The notes under the pieces were generated by a model that ran no database searches, was not told where the DNA came from, and saw only the letters and a list, made by a program, of their open reading frames with translations. A stretch of 22,533 bases of DNA from JACVRW01 sp035947555. GTDB taxonomy: Bacteria; Actinomycetota; Thermoleophilia; Solirubrobacterales; Thermoleophilaceae. Where the stretch lies: contig DASZJZ010000143.1 of NCBI GenBank assembly GCA_035947555.1, positions 1 to 22,533 on the forward strand, in the 5' to 3' direction. Shown here one piece after another: positions 7,530-14,001 of the stretch (position 1 is its first letter; each line of letters begins with the position of its first letter). The translations under genes were made by a program, and so were the position numbers.

Positions 7530-7943
7530 GTGGCGATCAAGGACGCAAAGATCGTGTCGTTCACGGTGCCGGGCGGCAAGCGCGCCGCGGGCGTGGCGCG
7601 CCGGTCCGTGCTGTCGTCGAGGGTCGCAGTGCCGTCCGTGATGAGGCAGCGGCTTGCGCTGCTGCTGAGCGAGCTCGTCACGAACTCGATCCAGCACGGC
7701 GGTGCCGGCCCCCACGAGACGATCCAGGTGCGGCTCACGTCCACGGTGAAACGAGTCCGCGTGGAGGTCCACGACCCGGGGCCGCGCGGCGGCGAGCCAC
7801 ACGACCGCCTGGAGACCGAGACCGGCGGCTACGGCCTCCTTCTCGTGGACCGCCTCGCCGACGGATGGGGCCGCGAAACCACCGACGCCGGCGGCAGCCT
7901 CGCGTGGTTCGAGCTGGACGTGGAGGGCCTCGCAGAGGCCTGA
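7530..7943 (+). CDS. RsbW-like anti-sigma factor kinase / GHKL ATPase
   Basis: About 137-residue single-domain GHKL ATPase of the RsbW/SpoIIAB-like class. In actinobacteria these proteins bind a sigma factor or phosphorylate an anti-anti-sigma protein. The N-box is LALLLSELVTNSIQHGG with E48 and N52. The G1-like box is EVHDPGPRGG and the G2-like region is GGYGLLLVDRLADGWG. I chose the GTG at 7530 because the frame upstream runs into the tRNA-Cys gene on the other strand, and because this start gives the family's normal length; the ribosome site is weak. No partner sigma or antagonist gene is adjacent, so the protein is an orphan here. The stop overlaps the -35 region of the following tRNA-Gly promoter. 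Confidence 0.85.
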   Translation: MAIKDAKIVSFTVPGGKRAAGVARRSVLSSRVAVPSVMRQRLALLLSELVTNSIQHGGAGPHETIQVRLTSTVKRVRVEVHDPGPRGGEPHDRLETETGGYGLLLVDRLADGWGRETTDAGGSLAWFELDVEGLAEA

Positions 7944-7967
7944 CCACCCCGAAACCGCGGCTATACT
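7940..7967 (+). promoter_or_regulatory. Promoter of tRNA-Gly
   Basis: CTGACC (7940-7945, 4 of 6 to the -35 consensus) and TATACT (7962-7967, 5 of 6 to the -10 consensus), 16 bp apart. Transcription would start about six bases before the tRNA. The -35 element lies across the stop codon of the anti-sigma gene. Confidence 0.6.
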
Positions 7968-7978
7968 CCCCCCACTCT

Positions 7979-8052
7979 GCGGCTGTAGCTCAGTTGGCTA
8001 GAGCGTCTGCTTGCCATGCAGAAGGTCGTGGGTTCGAATCCCATCAGCCGCT
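7979..8052 (+). tRNA. tRNA-Gly (GCC)
   Basis: A 74-nt cloverleaf: acceptor GCGGCTG/CAGCCGC with discriminator U, D stem GCTC/GAGC, anticodon stem TCTGC/GCAGA with loop TTGCCAT (anticodon GCC), and T arm GTGGG-TTCGAAT-CCCAT. CCA is not encoded. A promoter lies directly upstream and a terminator directly downstream, so it is a stand-alone unit. Sequence beyond it is of accessory character. Confidence 0.96.
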
Positions 8053-8056
8053 TCCG

Positions 8057-8082
8057 AAAGGCCTGAATTTGCAGGTCTTTTT
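8057..8082 (+). terminator. Rho-independent terminator of tRNA-Gly
   Basis: Stem AGGCCTG (8059-8065) with CAGGTCT (8072-8078), loop AATTTG, one G-U pair, extended by A-U pairs, followed by a run of five T (8078-8082). It lies seven bases after the tRNA end. Confidence 0.8.
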
Positions 8083-8191
8083 CGTTGACGCAGTCGGCTG
8101 GAGCGGTTGCGTGGCCGGGTAGCCATTGGGTAGCCACCCGCACGGCGCGTGGCGAGAGCCCCGAAAAGCAGCCTGTTTGCAGGCAGTTTGT

Positions 8192-8218
8192 CGCGGACTC
8201 GAACCGCTGACCTTCTGT
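8192..8218 (-). repeat. tRNA-like fragment (variable loop and T arm)
   Basis: The minus strand reads CAGAAGGTC followed by AGCGG-TTCGAGT-CCGCG, a normal T loop on a GCGG/CCGC stem. The CAGAAGGTC matches the same region of the neighbouring tRNA-Gly, but the orientation is opposite. No 5' half or pairing acceptor stem exists, so it is not a functional tRNA. A hairpin with four T after it (8163-8184, minus strand) follows. It is possibly a leftover of tRNA-targeted integration. Confidence 0.4.
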
Positions 8219-8281
8219 TCATGGCTTCTCCTTCCGACGCGGAAGCGGGAGCGTGCGGTTGATCGGCTAGCCACGCCCCCA

Positions 8282-8335
8282 CGTCGTCCGGAGCAGGCGC
8301 CTCGGTGTGGCCTCGGAGACAGCTCCGTTTCGCGC
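8282..8335 (+). repeat. Dispersed repeat, copy A
   Basis: 54 bp that recur in inverted orientation at 14947-14999 with about 87% identity (six mismatches and one gap by hand alignment), including 22 identical bases at the distal end (8314-8335). It contains the hairpin CGGAG-ACAG-CTCCG followed by TTT, which resembles a short terminator. Confidence 0.7.
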
Positions 8336-8431
8336 AATGCGATAGCGGCTGACGCGAGCGCTCGCGGTCGTCTGACTGCGGCGCCCGCGCACTGAGCTCG
8401 ACACACCCTCCGCCGGTAGGCTCGCGAGCCG

Positions 8432-10111
8432 ATGATCTCGCGATCAGGCAGGTCGGAGGCGGGGACGACCGTCGTCGACGTGGTCGCGCGTAGCGTGCTG
8501 GAGGCCGGCGGCGACGTCGCGTTCGGTGTCGTCGGCAGCGGCAATTTCACGGTCACCGCGGCGTTCGTCGAGCGGGGCGGGCGCTTCGTCGCGGCGCGTC
8601 ACGAGGGTGGGGCCGCTTGCATGGCCGATGCGCACGCGCGCGTGACCGGGCGGCTCGGCGTGTGCAGCGTTCACCAGGGCCCGGGTGTCACGAACGCGAT
8701 GACCGGGATCGCGGAGGCGGCGAAGAGCCGCACGCCGCTGATCGTCCTCGCGGGCGATACGCCCGCCGCCGCGTTGCACTCCAACTTCCGCATCGACCAG
8801 GGCGCGATGGTGGACGCCGTCGGCGCCACGGCGGACCGCGTGTACGGCGCCGAGACGGCCGCCCAGGACGTCCGCCGTGCGCTGCGGCGGGCCGTCGTCG
8901 AGCGGCGCACCGTGGTGCTGATGCTGCCGCTGGACGTACAGGGCGAGTCGTGTGCGTGGAGCGACGGGATCGTCGTGCGACCGGGCGAGGCGCTGGCGCC
9001 GGTGCCGGCGTCGGCGAGCGTCGCTGCGCTGGCCGATCTGCTCCAGGGCTCGCGGCGTGTGGTGCTGCTGGCCGGCCGGGGAGCCGTGCTGGCGCGCGCG
9101 GGGGCCGCGCTGGAGCGCTTGGCCGAATGCACGGGCGCGCTGCTGGCGACCTCCGCGATGGGTCACGGCCTGTTCGCCGGGCATCCCTGGAACCTCGGGA
9201 TAAGCGGGGGCTTCGCGTCGCCGCTGGCGGCCGAGCTGCTGCCGCAGGCGGACGCGATCCTGGCATTCGGTGCCCAGCTCACGCGCTGGACCACGCGTCA
9301 GGGCGGTCTGATCGGCGCCGGCGCGCGCGTGGCTCAGGTCGACGTCGAGCTCGAGGCGCTCGGGGCGAACGCCCCGGTTGACGTCGCGGTGCTCGGCGAT
9401 GCGCGTGCGACCGCGGAGGCGGTGCTGGCCGAGCTGGAGAGTCGCGGCCATCGGGCGCGCGGCTGGCGCGACGCCGCGGTCGGTGCGGCGATCGCCGGCC
9501 GGCGCTGGCGCGACGAGCCGTTCGACGACGCGTCGGATTCCGAGCACGTGGACCCGCGCGCTCTCACGATCGCGCTCGACGAGCTGCTGCCCGCCGAGCG
9601 CACGGTCGTCGTTGACTCCGGCCACTTCATGGGTTTCCCGCCGATGTACATGCGCGTGCCGGACGCGGCCGGCTTCGTCTTCACGCAGGCGTTTCAGTCG
9701 ATCGGCCTGGGGCTCGCGAACGCGATCGGCGCGGCGATCGCGCGGCCGGACCGATTGGCGGTGGCATCGCTCGGCGACGGCGGCGCACTGATGTCGATGC
9801 AGGAGCTCGAGACCGCGGTCCGCCTGCGGCTGCCCCTGCTCGCGGTCGTGTACAACGACGCGGCATACGGCGCCGAGGTGCACCACTTCCGCCCGCGCGG
9901 CCATGATCTCGGGATCGTGCGCTTCCCGGACACCGACATCGCGGCGCTCGCGCGCGGCGCGGGCGCCGAGGCCATCACCGCACGCGCGGTATCCGATCTT
10001 GCTCCGATCGGCGAGTGGCTCGCGCGACGCGAGCGCCCCCTGCTCGTGGATGCGAAGGTCAACCCCGACGTCCGCGCGGAATGGCTCGAGGAGGCGTTCC
10101 GGTCGCACTGA
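8432..10111 (+). CDS. Thiamine diphosphate-dependent enzyme (acetolactate synthase-like)
   Basis: 559-residue ThDP enzyme of the acetolactate synthase / benzoylformate decarboxylase superfamily, which makes or breaks C-C bonds next to a carbonyl. The pyrimidine-binding domain has the catalytic Glu in AARHEGGAACMADAHAR (E58) and VHQGPGVTNAMTGIAEA. A central domain follows (about 190-330). The pyrophosphate domain has the motif GDGG (448-451), with N475 in VVYNDAAYGAEV completing GDGx25N. It is clearly full length. It lacks features that would name a substrate, and no acetolactate synthase small subunit is adjacent, so branched-chain amino-acid synthesis is unlikely. A hydrolase of the cyclase family follows 14 bp downstream, so the two probably act in one catabolic route. 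The ATG at 8432 has only a weak ribosome site; TAGGCT nine bases before it could be the -10 of a nearly leaderless message. Confidence 0.88.
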   Translation: MISRSGRSEAGTTVVDVVARSVLEAGGDVAFGVVGSGNFTVTAAFVERGGRFVAARHEGGAACMADAHARVTGRLGVCSVHQGPGVTNAMTGIAEAAKSRTPLIVLAGDTPAAALHSNFRIDQGAMVDAVGATADRVYGAETAAQDVRRALRRAVVERRTVVLMLPLDVQGESCAWSDGIVVRPGEALAPVPASASVAALADLLQGSRRVVLLAGRGAVLARAGAALERLAECTGALLATSAMGHGLFAGHPWNLGISGGFASPLAAELLPQADAILAFGAQLTRWTTRQGGLIGAGARVAQVDVELEALGANAPVDVAVLGDARATAEAVLAELESRGHRARGWRDAAVGAAIAGRRWRDEPFDDASDSEHVDPRALTIALDELLPAERTVVVDSGHFMGFPPMYMRVPDAAGFVFTQAFQSIGLGLANAIGAAIARPDRLAVASLGDGGALMSMQELETAVRLRLPLLAVVYNDAAYGAEVHHFRPRGHDLGIVRFPDTDIAALARGAGAEAITARAVSDLAPIGEWLARRERPLLVDAKVNPDVRAEWLEEAFRSH

Positions 10112-10125
10112 TCGAGAGGAGCAGC

Positions 10126-10914
10126 ATGTCGTCATCGCCGCCTTCCATGTCACCGCTGGCCGCCCTGACCGAGGCGCTCGCCTCCGGCGTCGTCCGCGTC
10201 GTGGATCTCACGCAGCCTCTGAGTGAGTCCACCCCCGTGCTGCGCCTGCCGGAGCCGTTCGCGAATACGCCCGGGCTCACCCGGCACGAGCTCAGCCGTT
10301 ACGACGAGCGCGGGCCCGCGTGGGCGTGGAGCTGGCTGGAGATCGGCGAGCACGTGGGCACGCACTTCGACGCCCCGATCCACTGGATCACCGGCAGGGA
10401 CGGCGAGGACGTCGCGAGCGTCCCCGCGGCGCGGCTCGTCGGACCGGCGCTTGTGATCGACAAGTCCGCCGAGGCGGCCGCCGACCCCGACTGGTGCCTC
10501 TCCGTCGCCGACGTGCGGGCCTTCGAGGCGAAGCACGGGCCGCTGCCGGAGCGCGGCTGGCTGCTGCTGCGCACGGGCTGGGATGCCCGCGCGCACGACC
10601 AGGAGGCGTTCCTCAACGCCGACGAGTCGGGTCCGCACACGCCCGGTGTGGAGGCGGAGTGCGCGCGCTGGCTCGCGCACGAGACGCCGATCGTCGGGAT
10701 CGGCGTCGAGACCGTCGGCACCGACGCCGGCGGCGCGGCCGCCTTCGACCCGCCATTCCCCGTCCACAGCCACTTCCTCGGCGCGGGCAAGTACGGCCTG
10801 ACCCAGCTCGCGAACCTGGCGCAGCTGCCGCCGACCGGCGCGGTGATCATCGTGGCGCCGCTCAAGCTCGTCGACGGGACGGGCACGCCGACGCGCGTGC
10901 TCGCGCTCGTCTGA
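10126..10914 (+). CDS. Cyclase family protein (kynurenine formamidase-like metal hydrolase)
   Basis: 262-residue metal-dependent hydrolase of the cyclase family (PF04199: kynurenine formamidase, isatin hydrolase and relatives). The metal-binding signature HVGTHFDAPIHW is at 76-87 (H76, H80, D82, H86). VDLTQPLSESTPVL near the N-terminus and GIGVETVGTDAG with a late VHSHFL segment are also typical. The ATG at 10126 has a good AGAGGAG site five to six bases upstream, and 14 bp separate it from the ThDP gene stop, so they form an operon. No tryptophan-pathway gene is present, so kynurenine formamidase proper is doubtful. More likely it opens an amide, lactam or enol-type ring made or used by the ThDP enzyme. 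Family sure, substrate unknown. Confidence 0.9.
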   Translation: MSSSPPSMSPLAALTEALASGVVRVVDLTQPLSESTPVLRLPEPFANTPGLTRHELSRYDERGPAWAWSWLEIGEHVGTHFDAPIHWITGRDGEDVASVPAARLVGPALVIDKSAEAAADPDWCLSVADVRAFEAKHGPLPERGWLLLRTGWDARAHDQEAFLNADESGPHTPGVEAECARWLAHETPIVGIGVETVGTDAGGAAAFDPPFPVHSHFLGAGKYGLTQLANLAQLPPTGAVIIVAPLKLVDGTGTPTRVLALV

Positions 10915-10940
10915 CGGCCCGCCGGCGTCACCCCCCTTTT
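10912..10940 (+). terminator. Weak terminator-like element after the cyclase gene
   Basis: TGACG (10912-10916) pairs with CGTCA (10926-10930) across a nine-base loop; six C and four T follow (10931-10940). The stem is short, so this is only suggestive. Confidence 0.3.
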
Positions 10941-10943
10941 CGA

Positions 10944-10964
10944 CGGGTGGCAGGATCCCACCCG
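10944..10964 (+). promoter_or_regulatory. Hairpin presenting a ribosome site, directly before a start codon
   Basis: CGGGTGG (10944-10950) pairs perfectly with CCACCCG (10958-10964). The loop CAGGATC carries the only Shine-Dalgarno-like sequence (AGGA), and the ATG of the 62-residue ORF follows the stem at once. This could modulate translation or be a chance fold in GC-rich DNA. Confidence 0.4.
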
Positions 10965-11153
10965 ATGACGTACTCCGACCGGCGCGATGCCTCTCTCGAT
11001 CTGACCGGGGAGGAGTTCGGCGCACTGCTCGCTGGCGTGACAGCCCTGGCGGAGCAGGAGGTCGCCGCCGCTCGGTTCGGGCGGGTGTTCGAGCGTCCGC
11101 CCTCCGCCGCCGAGCTCGACCGCATGATCGGCGCCGATCGGGCGCCCGCCTGA
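10965..11153 (+). CDS. 62-residue ORF, perhaps the N-terminal stub of a larger enzyme
   Basis: Short protein MTYSDRRDASLDLTGEEF... with normal codon use (mostly G/C in third position), an ATG, and AGGA nine bases upstream inside a hairpin loop. The segment LTGEEFGALLAGVTALAEQ followed by VFERPPSAAELDRMIG resembles the start of PLP-dependent group II decarboxylases, where an EEF-type helix precedes an RPV-like stretch. I hold this weakly. The stop codon sits exactly where recognisable MerA sequence begins in another frame. One reading is therefore that a deletion joined the first 60 codons of one gene to the last two thirds of merA. The other is a genuine small protein. No cysteines, no membrane segment. 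Confidence 0.4.
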   Translation: MTYSDRRDASLDLTGEEFGALLAGVTALAEQEVAAARFGRVFERPPSAAELDRMIGADRAPA

Positions 11154-12328
11154 CGGGCACCCCTGCGCTAAGCGAGGCGCTGGCGGCCAAGGACGAACTG
11201 GTCGGACGGCTGCGACAGAGCAAGTACGTCGACCTGCTGGACGACTACGGGATCGAGTTCCGCCCCGGCCACGCCCGCCTGACCGGCCCGCACAGCGTCG
11301 AAGTCGACGGCGACCCCGTGACGGCCGGGGCGATCCTGCTCGCCACGGGTGCCCGGCCGGCGGTTCCGCCCATTCCCGGGCTCGAGGCGACCGGCTTTCT
11401 GACCTCAACCGAGGCGCTCGACCTGAACCACGCGCCGCCCCGCCTCGCCGTGATCGGCGCCGGGCCAGTCGGACTCGAACTCGGCCAGATGCTGGGCAAC
11501 TTCGGCTCGCAGGTCACCTTCATAGCCCGCCGGGACATCGCGCCCCGGGCCGAGCCAGAGGTGGCAGCCGGGCTGCGCGAAGTACTCGAAGCTGCCGGCC
11601 ACCGGGTGCTCGCCCCTGGGATCACGACCGACGCGAGCGTCGATGAGGGCGACAAGGTGCTGCGCGGCCACACCGACGGGGAGCCGTTCGAGCTGCGTGT
11701 CGACGAGATCCTCGTGGCGACCGGACGCACGCCCAACACGGAGGCGCTCGGGCTCGAGGAGGCCGGGGTGGAGCTCGACGACTCCGGCGCGATCGTCGTT
11801 GACGCCGAGCAGCGCACGAGCATGTTCCCGATCTATGCGGCGGGCGACGTGACGAACCAGCCCCGCTTCGTGTACGTCGCCGCTGCCGCCGGCGCGGCCG
11901 CGGCACAGAACGCGCTGGCAGGCGGCGACCAGCAGCTCGACTCCGCGGCGCTTCCGCAGGTCGTGTTCACCTCGCCCGCGATCGCCCAAGCGGGGATCAC
12001 GGAAGCCGAGGCACGCGAGCACGGAATCGACGTCGAGACCAGCGTGCTGCCGCTCGAGGCGGTCCCGCGCGCGCTCGTGAAGGGCGACACCCGCGGGCTC
12101 TTCAAGCTCATCGCCGAGGCCGGCAGCGGCCGTCTGCTCGGGGCGAGCATCCTCGCCGAGGGCGCACCTGAGGTCATCCAGAGCGCAGTCCTCGCGATCG
12201 CGCATGGACTGACCGTGGACGAGCTCGCCCGCACGTGGGCGCCCTACCTGACGATGGCCGAGGGCCTCAAGCTCGCCGCCCAGACATTCAAACGCGACGT
12301 GTCGAAGCTCTCATGCTGCGCCGCCTGA
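11153..12328 (+). pseudogene. merA: Truncated mercuric reductase lacking the N-terminal FAD domain
   Basis: MerA reduces Hg(II) to Hg(0) with NADPH. Recognisable sequence starts near 11156 with ALSEALAAKDELVGRLRQ and KYVDLLDDYGIEF, the stretch that normally follows the first ~100 residues. It continues through ILLATGARPAVPPIPG, the NAD motif VIGAGPVGLELGQ, YAAGDVTNQPRFVYVA, the dimer domain with PYLTMAEGLKLAAQTF, and the terminal vicinal pair KLSCCAA that is diagnostic for MerA. Missing are the N-terminal GxGxxA FAD-binding fold and the redox-active CVNVGCVPSK disulfide. No ATG or ribosome site exists at the break; the first usable start, GTG 11318, would give 336 residues. The frame is otherwise intact, so the loss may be recent. 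It cannot work as a mercuric reductase alone. The ArsR-type repressor follows 16 bp downstream. Confidence 0.82.
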
Positions 12329-12344
12329 CCCAAGGAGACGAGCG

Positions 12345-12734
12345 ATGACAATTGCCCAGCAGGCGCCGTTCCAACTGCCCGAGCAGCCGCACGAGGTCGA
12401 CATCGTCGCAAAGTACTTCCGCGGCTTCGGCGACCCCACCCGCCTCCGGATCCTCGAGGCGCTGACCGAAGGCGAGCGCTCCGTCGGCGAGCTCGTCGAG
12501 CTGATCGACGCCCCGCAGCCGAAGGTCTCGGCCCACCTCGCCTGCCTGCGCTGGTGCGGCTTCGTGGACACCCGCCGCGACTTCCGCACGGTCTACTACC
12601 GCGTCGCCGACAAGCGCGTGCTGAAGATGCTCGAACTCGCACACGCCCTGCTCGAGGACAACGCCGAACACGTCGCCGCCTGCCGCCGGATCGACGGCAA
12701 CCCTGCTGAGCGAGCGGGCGCCGGCCCGAGCTAG
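12345..12734 (+). CDS. ArsR/SmtB-family metal-sensing repressor (CmtR/actinobacterial MerR-like)
   Basis: 129-residue winged-helix repressor. It has an excellent AAGGAGA ribosome site six bases before the ATG and lies 16 bp after the merA remnant. Core: KYFRGFGDPTRLRILEALTE, then the recognition region PQPKVSAHLACLRWCGFVD, the wing RRDFRTVYYRVAD and a C-terminal dimer helix. The cysteines are C67 and C71 in the recognition helix (ACLRWC) and C113 in AACRR. This is the pattern of the Cd/Pb sensor CmtR, with two Cys in the helix and one in the C-terminal tail. Streptomyces mer operons are likewise controlled by an ArsR-family 'MerR', so Hg is an equally good ligand. It probably once repressed merA and may still control other metal genes. 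Confidence 0.9.
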   Translation: MTIAQQAPFQLPEQPHEVDIVAKYFRGFGDPTRLRILEALTEGERSVGELVELIDAPQPKVSAHLACLRWCGFVDTRRDFRTVYYRVADKRVLKMLELAHALLEDNAEHVAACRRIDGNPAERAGAGPS

Positions 12735-13067
12735 CGGCCGTTCACGCGCCCGGGTCCGGCGGCGGCAGACGGACGGCGCCGAATAGCCCTCCGGGCAGCG
12801 GTCGGCGCGGCTCGCGCACGCCAGCGGACCCGAAGCCCGGCGGAAGATCCCCACAGCCGAAGCTGGTCGCCGCACGGGTCCGCCAGACCCTCCAGCGATG
12901 ACAGCCCGGCTCGCGTTGCACCCACACCGCGCGGCCGAACGCGCCGACACCGAGAGCGAATCCACCGTGATGCGAGCGGCTGGCGTAGACCACGATCCCC
13001 AAGTATGCCGGACCGTGACGCGCCACCCGACTTCGTACTCGTCGCGGCCCGTGGAGCTCGATGACAG
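12735..13067. other. Gene-poor stretch, perhaps a decayed gene
   Basis: 333 bp between the ArsR repressor and the DUF1330 gene. One minus-strand frame (12742-13026, 94 codons, GTG start) stays open and contains GPAYLGIVVYASRSHHGGFA, but it is Arg-rich downstream. Its third-position GC (about 70%) is lower than in the sure genes. Another minus frame holds SLEGLADPCGDQLRLWG, which faintly recalls the end of glyoxalase/VOC proteins. I see no confident gene, terminator or RNA. Confidence 0.35.
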
Positions 13068-13388
13068 CTATCCGTCTTCAGCGACTACGCCGCCGTCCGC
13101 AACCGCTTCGACGATACGCAGGTCGCGCTCCGCTCCATCGCCCAGCGCGCTTAAGGCCCGCTGGTAGCCGGGGCTCTCGTACGCGGCCACCGCCTGGTCG
13201 ACACTGTCAAACTCGATCACGACAGTGCGCTCCATCACGCCGGCTTCGAAGACCCTCGCCGGCTGGCCGCGCGCCAAAAAGCGCCCGCCACACGCGCGCA
13301 TGACCGGGCCCGCAAGCTCGACGTAAGCGGCGAGCTTCTGCGGGTCCGTTACCGAACGAAAGGTGTTAATCCAGTAGGCCTTGGCCAT
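13068..13388 (-). CDS. DUF1330 protein
   Basis: 106-residue ferredoxin-like (dimeric alpha-beta barrel) protein of the DUF1330 family, whose biochemical role is unknown. Family marks: AYWINTFRSVTDPQKLAAYV at the N-terminus, then GGRFLARG, ERTVVIEFDSVDQAVAAYES and the closing YQRALSALGDGAERDLRIVE. The length is normal and the start is the ATG at 13388. It lies 25 bp after the MarR gene on the same strand, so the two are probably one transcript. Members often sit with stress- or aromatic-responsive regulators; a link to the divergent dehydrogenase is inferred from shared control. Confidence 0.9.
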   Translation of the reverse strand: MAKAYWINTFRSVTDPQKLAAYVELAGPVMRACGGRFLARGQPARVFEAGVMERTVVIEFDSVDQAVAAYESPGYQRALSALGDGAERDLRIVEAVADGGVVAEDG

Positions 13389-13413
13389 GATCCACCCGCG
13401 CGGCTCCTTCGGG

Positions 13414-13887
13414 TCACCGAGTGACAGCGGCGTCGCCAGCCTTAGCCGCCGCCTCGTTCGCTCGCTCTAGTCCGGCAGCGATCAGGGCTGCCTCCTCGGC
13501 GCTCAGCGTCTCCACGAACGTCTCGCGCAGCACGCGCGCATACACCGGCCACATCTTCCGAAGCATCTCCTGTCCCGCGTCGGTGAGGACCGCGTACAGG
13601 CCACGCCCGTCGTCCGCGGCCGGTTGGCGGCGCAGGAACCCGGCTGCCTCGAGGCGATCGACGAGCTTGGTCGCCCCGCCACGACTCACCGTGAGTCCCT
13701 CGGCCAGCTCGGCCATGCGAGCGCGCCTGCCCGGCGCGCGGCGGACGGCCCACAGCACGTCGTACCACGCGAGCGGGGGCAGATCGGCTTTCGCGAGCGC
13801 GTCTTCGACGCGAGCGACGATCCCCGCATGAGTGTTCAGCACCGACCGCCAAGCGGCGAGGTGCGGCTCGGGAACCCCTCGACTCAT
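13414..13887 (-). CDS. MarR-family transcriptional repressor
   Basis: 157-residue MarR regulator. The winged helix shows PPLAWYDVLWAVRRAPGRRA, MAELAEGLTVSRGGATKLVDRLEAAGFL (helix-turn-helix with recognition helix SRGGATKLVDRLE) and the wing RQPAADDGRGLYAVLTDAG. The terminal helices for dimerisation follow to residue 157. MarR dimers bind palindromes and usually release them on binding phenolic ligands or on oxidation; no cysteine is present, so a small-molecule ligand is more likely. The ATG at 13887 has no ribosome site. Instead a -10-like TATGCT ends six bases before it, so the message may be leaderless. The gene is divergent from the dehydrogenase, with two likely operators between them. 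Confidence 0.92.
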   Translation of the reverse strand: MSRGVPEPHLAAWRSVLNTHAGIVARVEDALAKADLPPLAWYDVLWAVRRAPGRRARMAELAEGLTVSRGGATKLVDRLEAAGFLRRQPAADDGRGLYAVLTDAGQEMLRKMWPVYARVLRETFVETLSAEEAALIAAGLERANEAAAKAGDAAVTR

Positions 13888-13893
13888 GCCCGA

Positions 13894-13939
13894 AGCATAT
13901 CCGAAACTGGTTTACATGGAAACTAGCTCCTGCTACTCT
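13894..13939. promoter_or_regulatory. Divergent promoters of marR and the dehydrogenase
   Basis: Plus strand: TTTACA (13911-13916, 5 of 6) and TACTCT (13934-13939), 17 bp apart, drive the dehydrogenase. Minus strand: TTTCCA and TATGCT (13894-13899), also 17 bp apart, drive marR. The two -35 elements overlap in the palindrome at 13911-13922. Confidence 0.55.
13911..13922. promoter_or_regulatory. MarR operator candidate 1
   Basis: TTTACATGGAAA, an imperfect palindrome lying over both -35 elements. It shares the TTTNC...GGAAA pattern with operator 2. Occupation would block both promoters, giving autoregulation of marR. Confidence 0.6.
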
Positions 13940-13954
13940 CGCGACCAGAGGTAG

Positions 13955-13966
13955 TTTCCGTGGAAA
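13955..13966. promoter_or_regulatory. MarR operator candidate 2
   Basis: TTTCCGTGGAAA, perfect arms TTTCC/GGAAA around a two-base centre, 44 bp (about four helical turns) from operator 1. It lies just after the predicted start of the dehydrogenase transcript. The in-frame GTG at 13960 lies inside it, which argues against that codon as the gene start. Confidence 0.6.
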
Positions 13967-14001
13967 TCAATTACAGCGCCGACGGCGCGAAGAGGAGCGA
14001 G

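Larger units (their letters stand above)
8083..8431. other. Intergenic region without a supported gene
   Basis: 349 bp between the tRNA-Gly terminator and the ThDP enzyme. Open frames here have no family resemblance, and several are translations of tRNA-like sequence. The region holds a tRNA-like fragment, a small GCCTG/CAGGC hairpin at 8171-8184 and one copy of a dispersed repeat (8282-8335). It looks like a scarred insertion zone beside a tRNA gene; no integrase is visible. Confidence 0.6.

Noticed and set aside
7961..8143. Minus-strand peptide containing GFEPTTFCMASRRSS
   Set aside because: A familiar artefact: it is the translation of the antisense strand of the tRNA-Gly gene.
12742..13026. 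94-codon minus-strand gene
   Set aside because: Open and partly hydrophobic, but third-position GC is lower than in sure genes and no family is recognisable. Mentioned only within the gene-poor stretch.
13960..14001. Upstream GTG start of the dehydrogenase
   Set aside because: It lies within operator candidate 2, lacks a ribosome site and adds residues not typical for the family; the ATG at 14002 has a good site.
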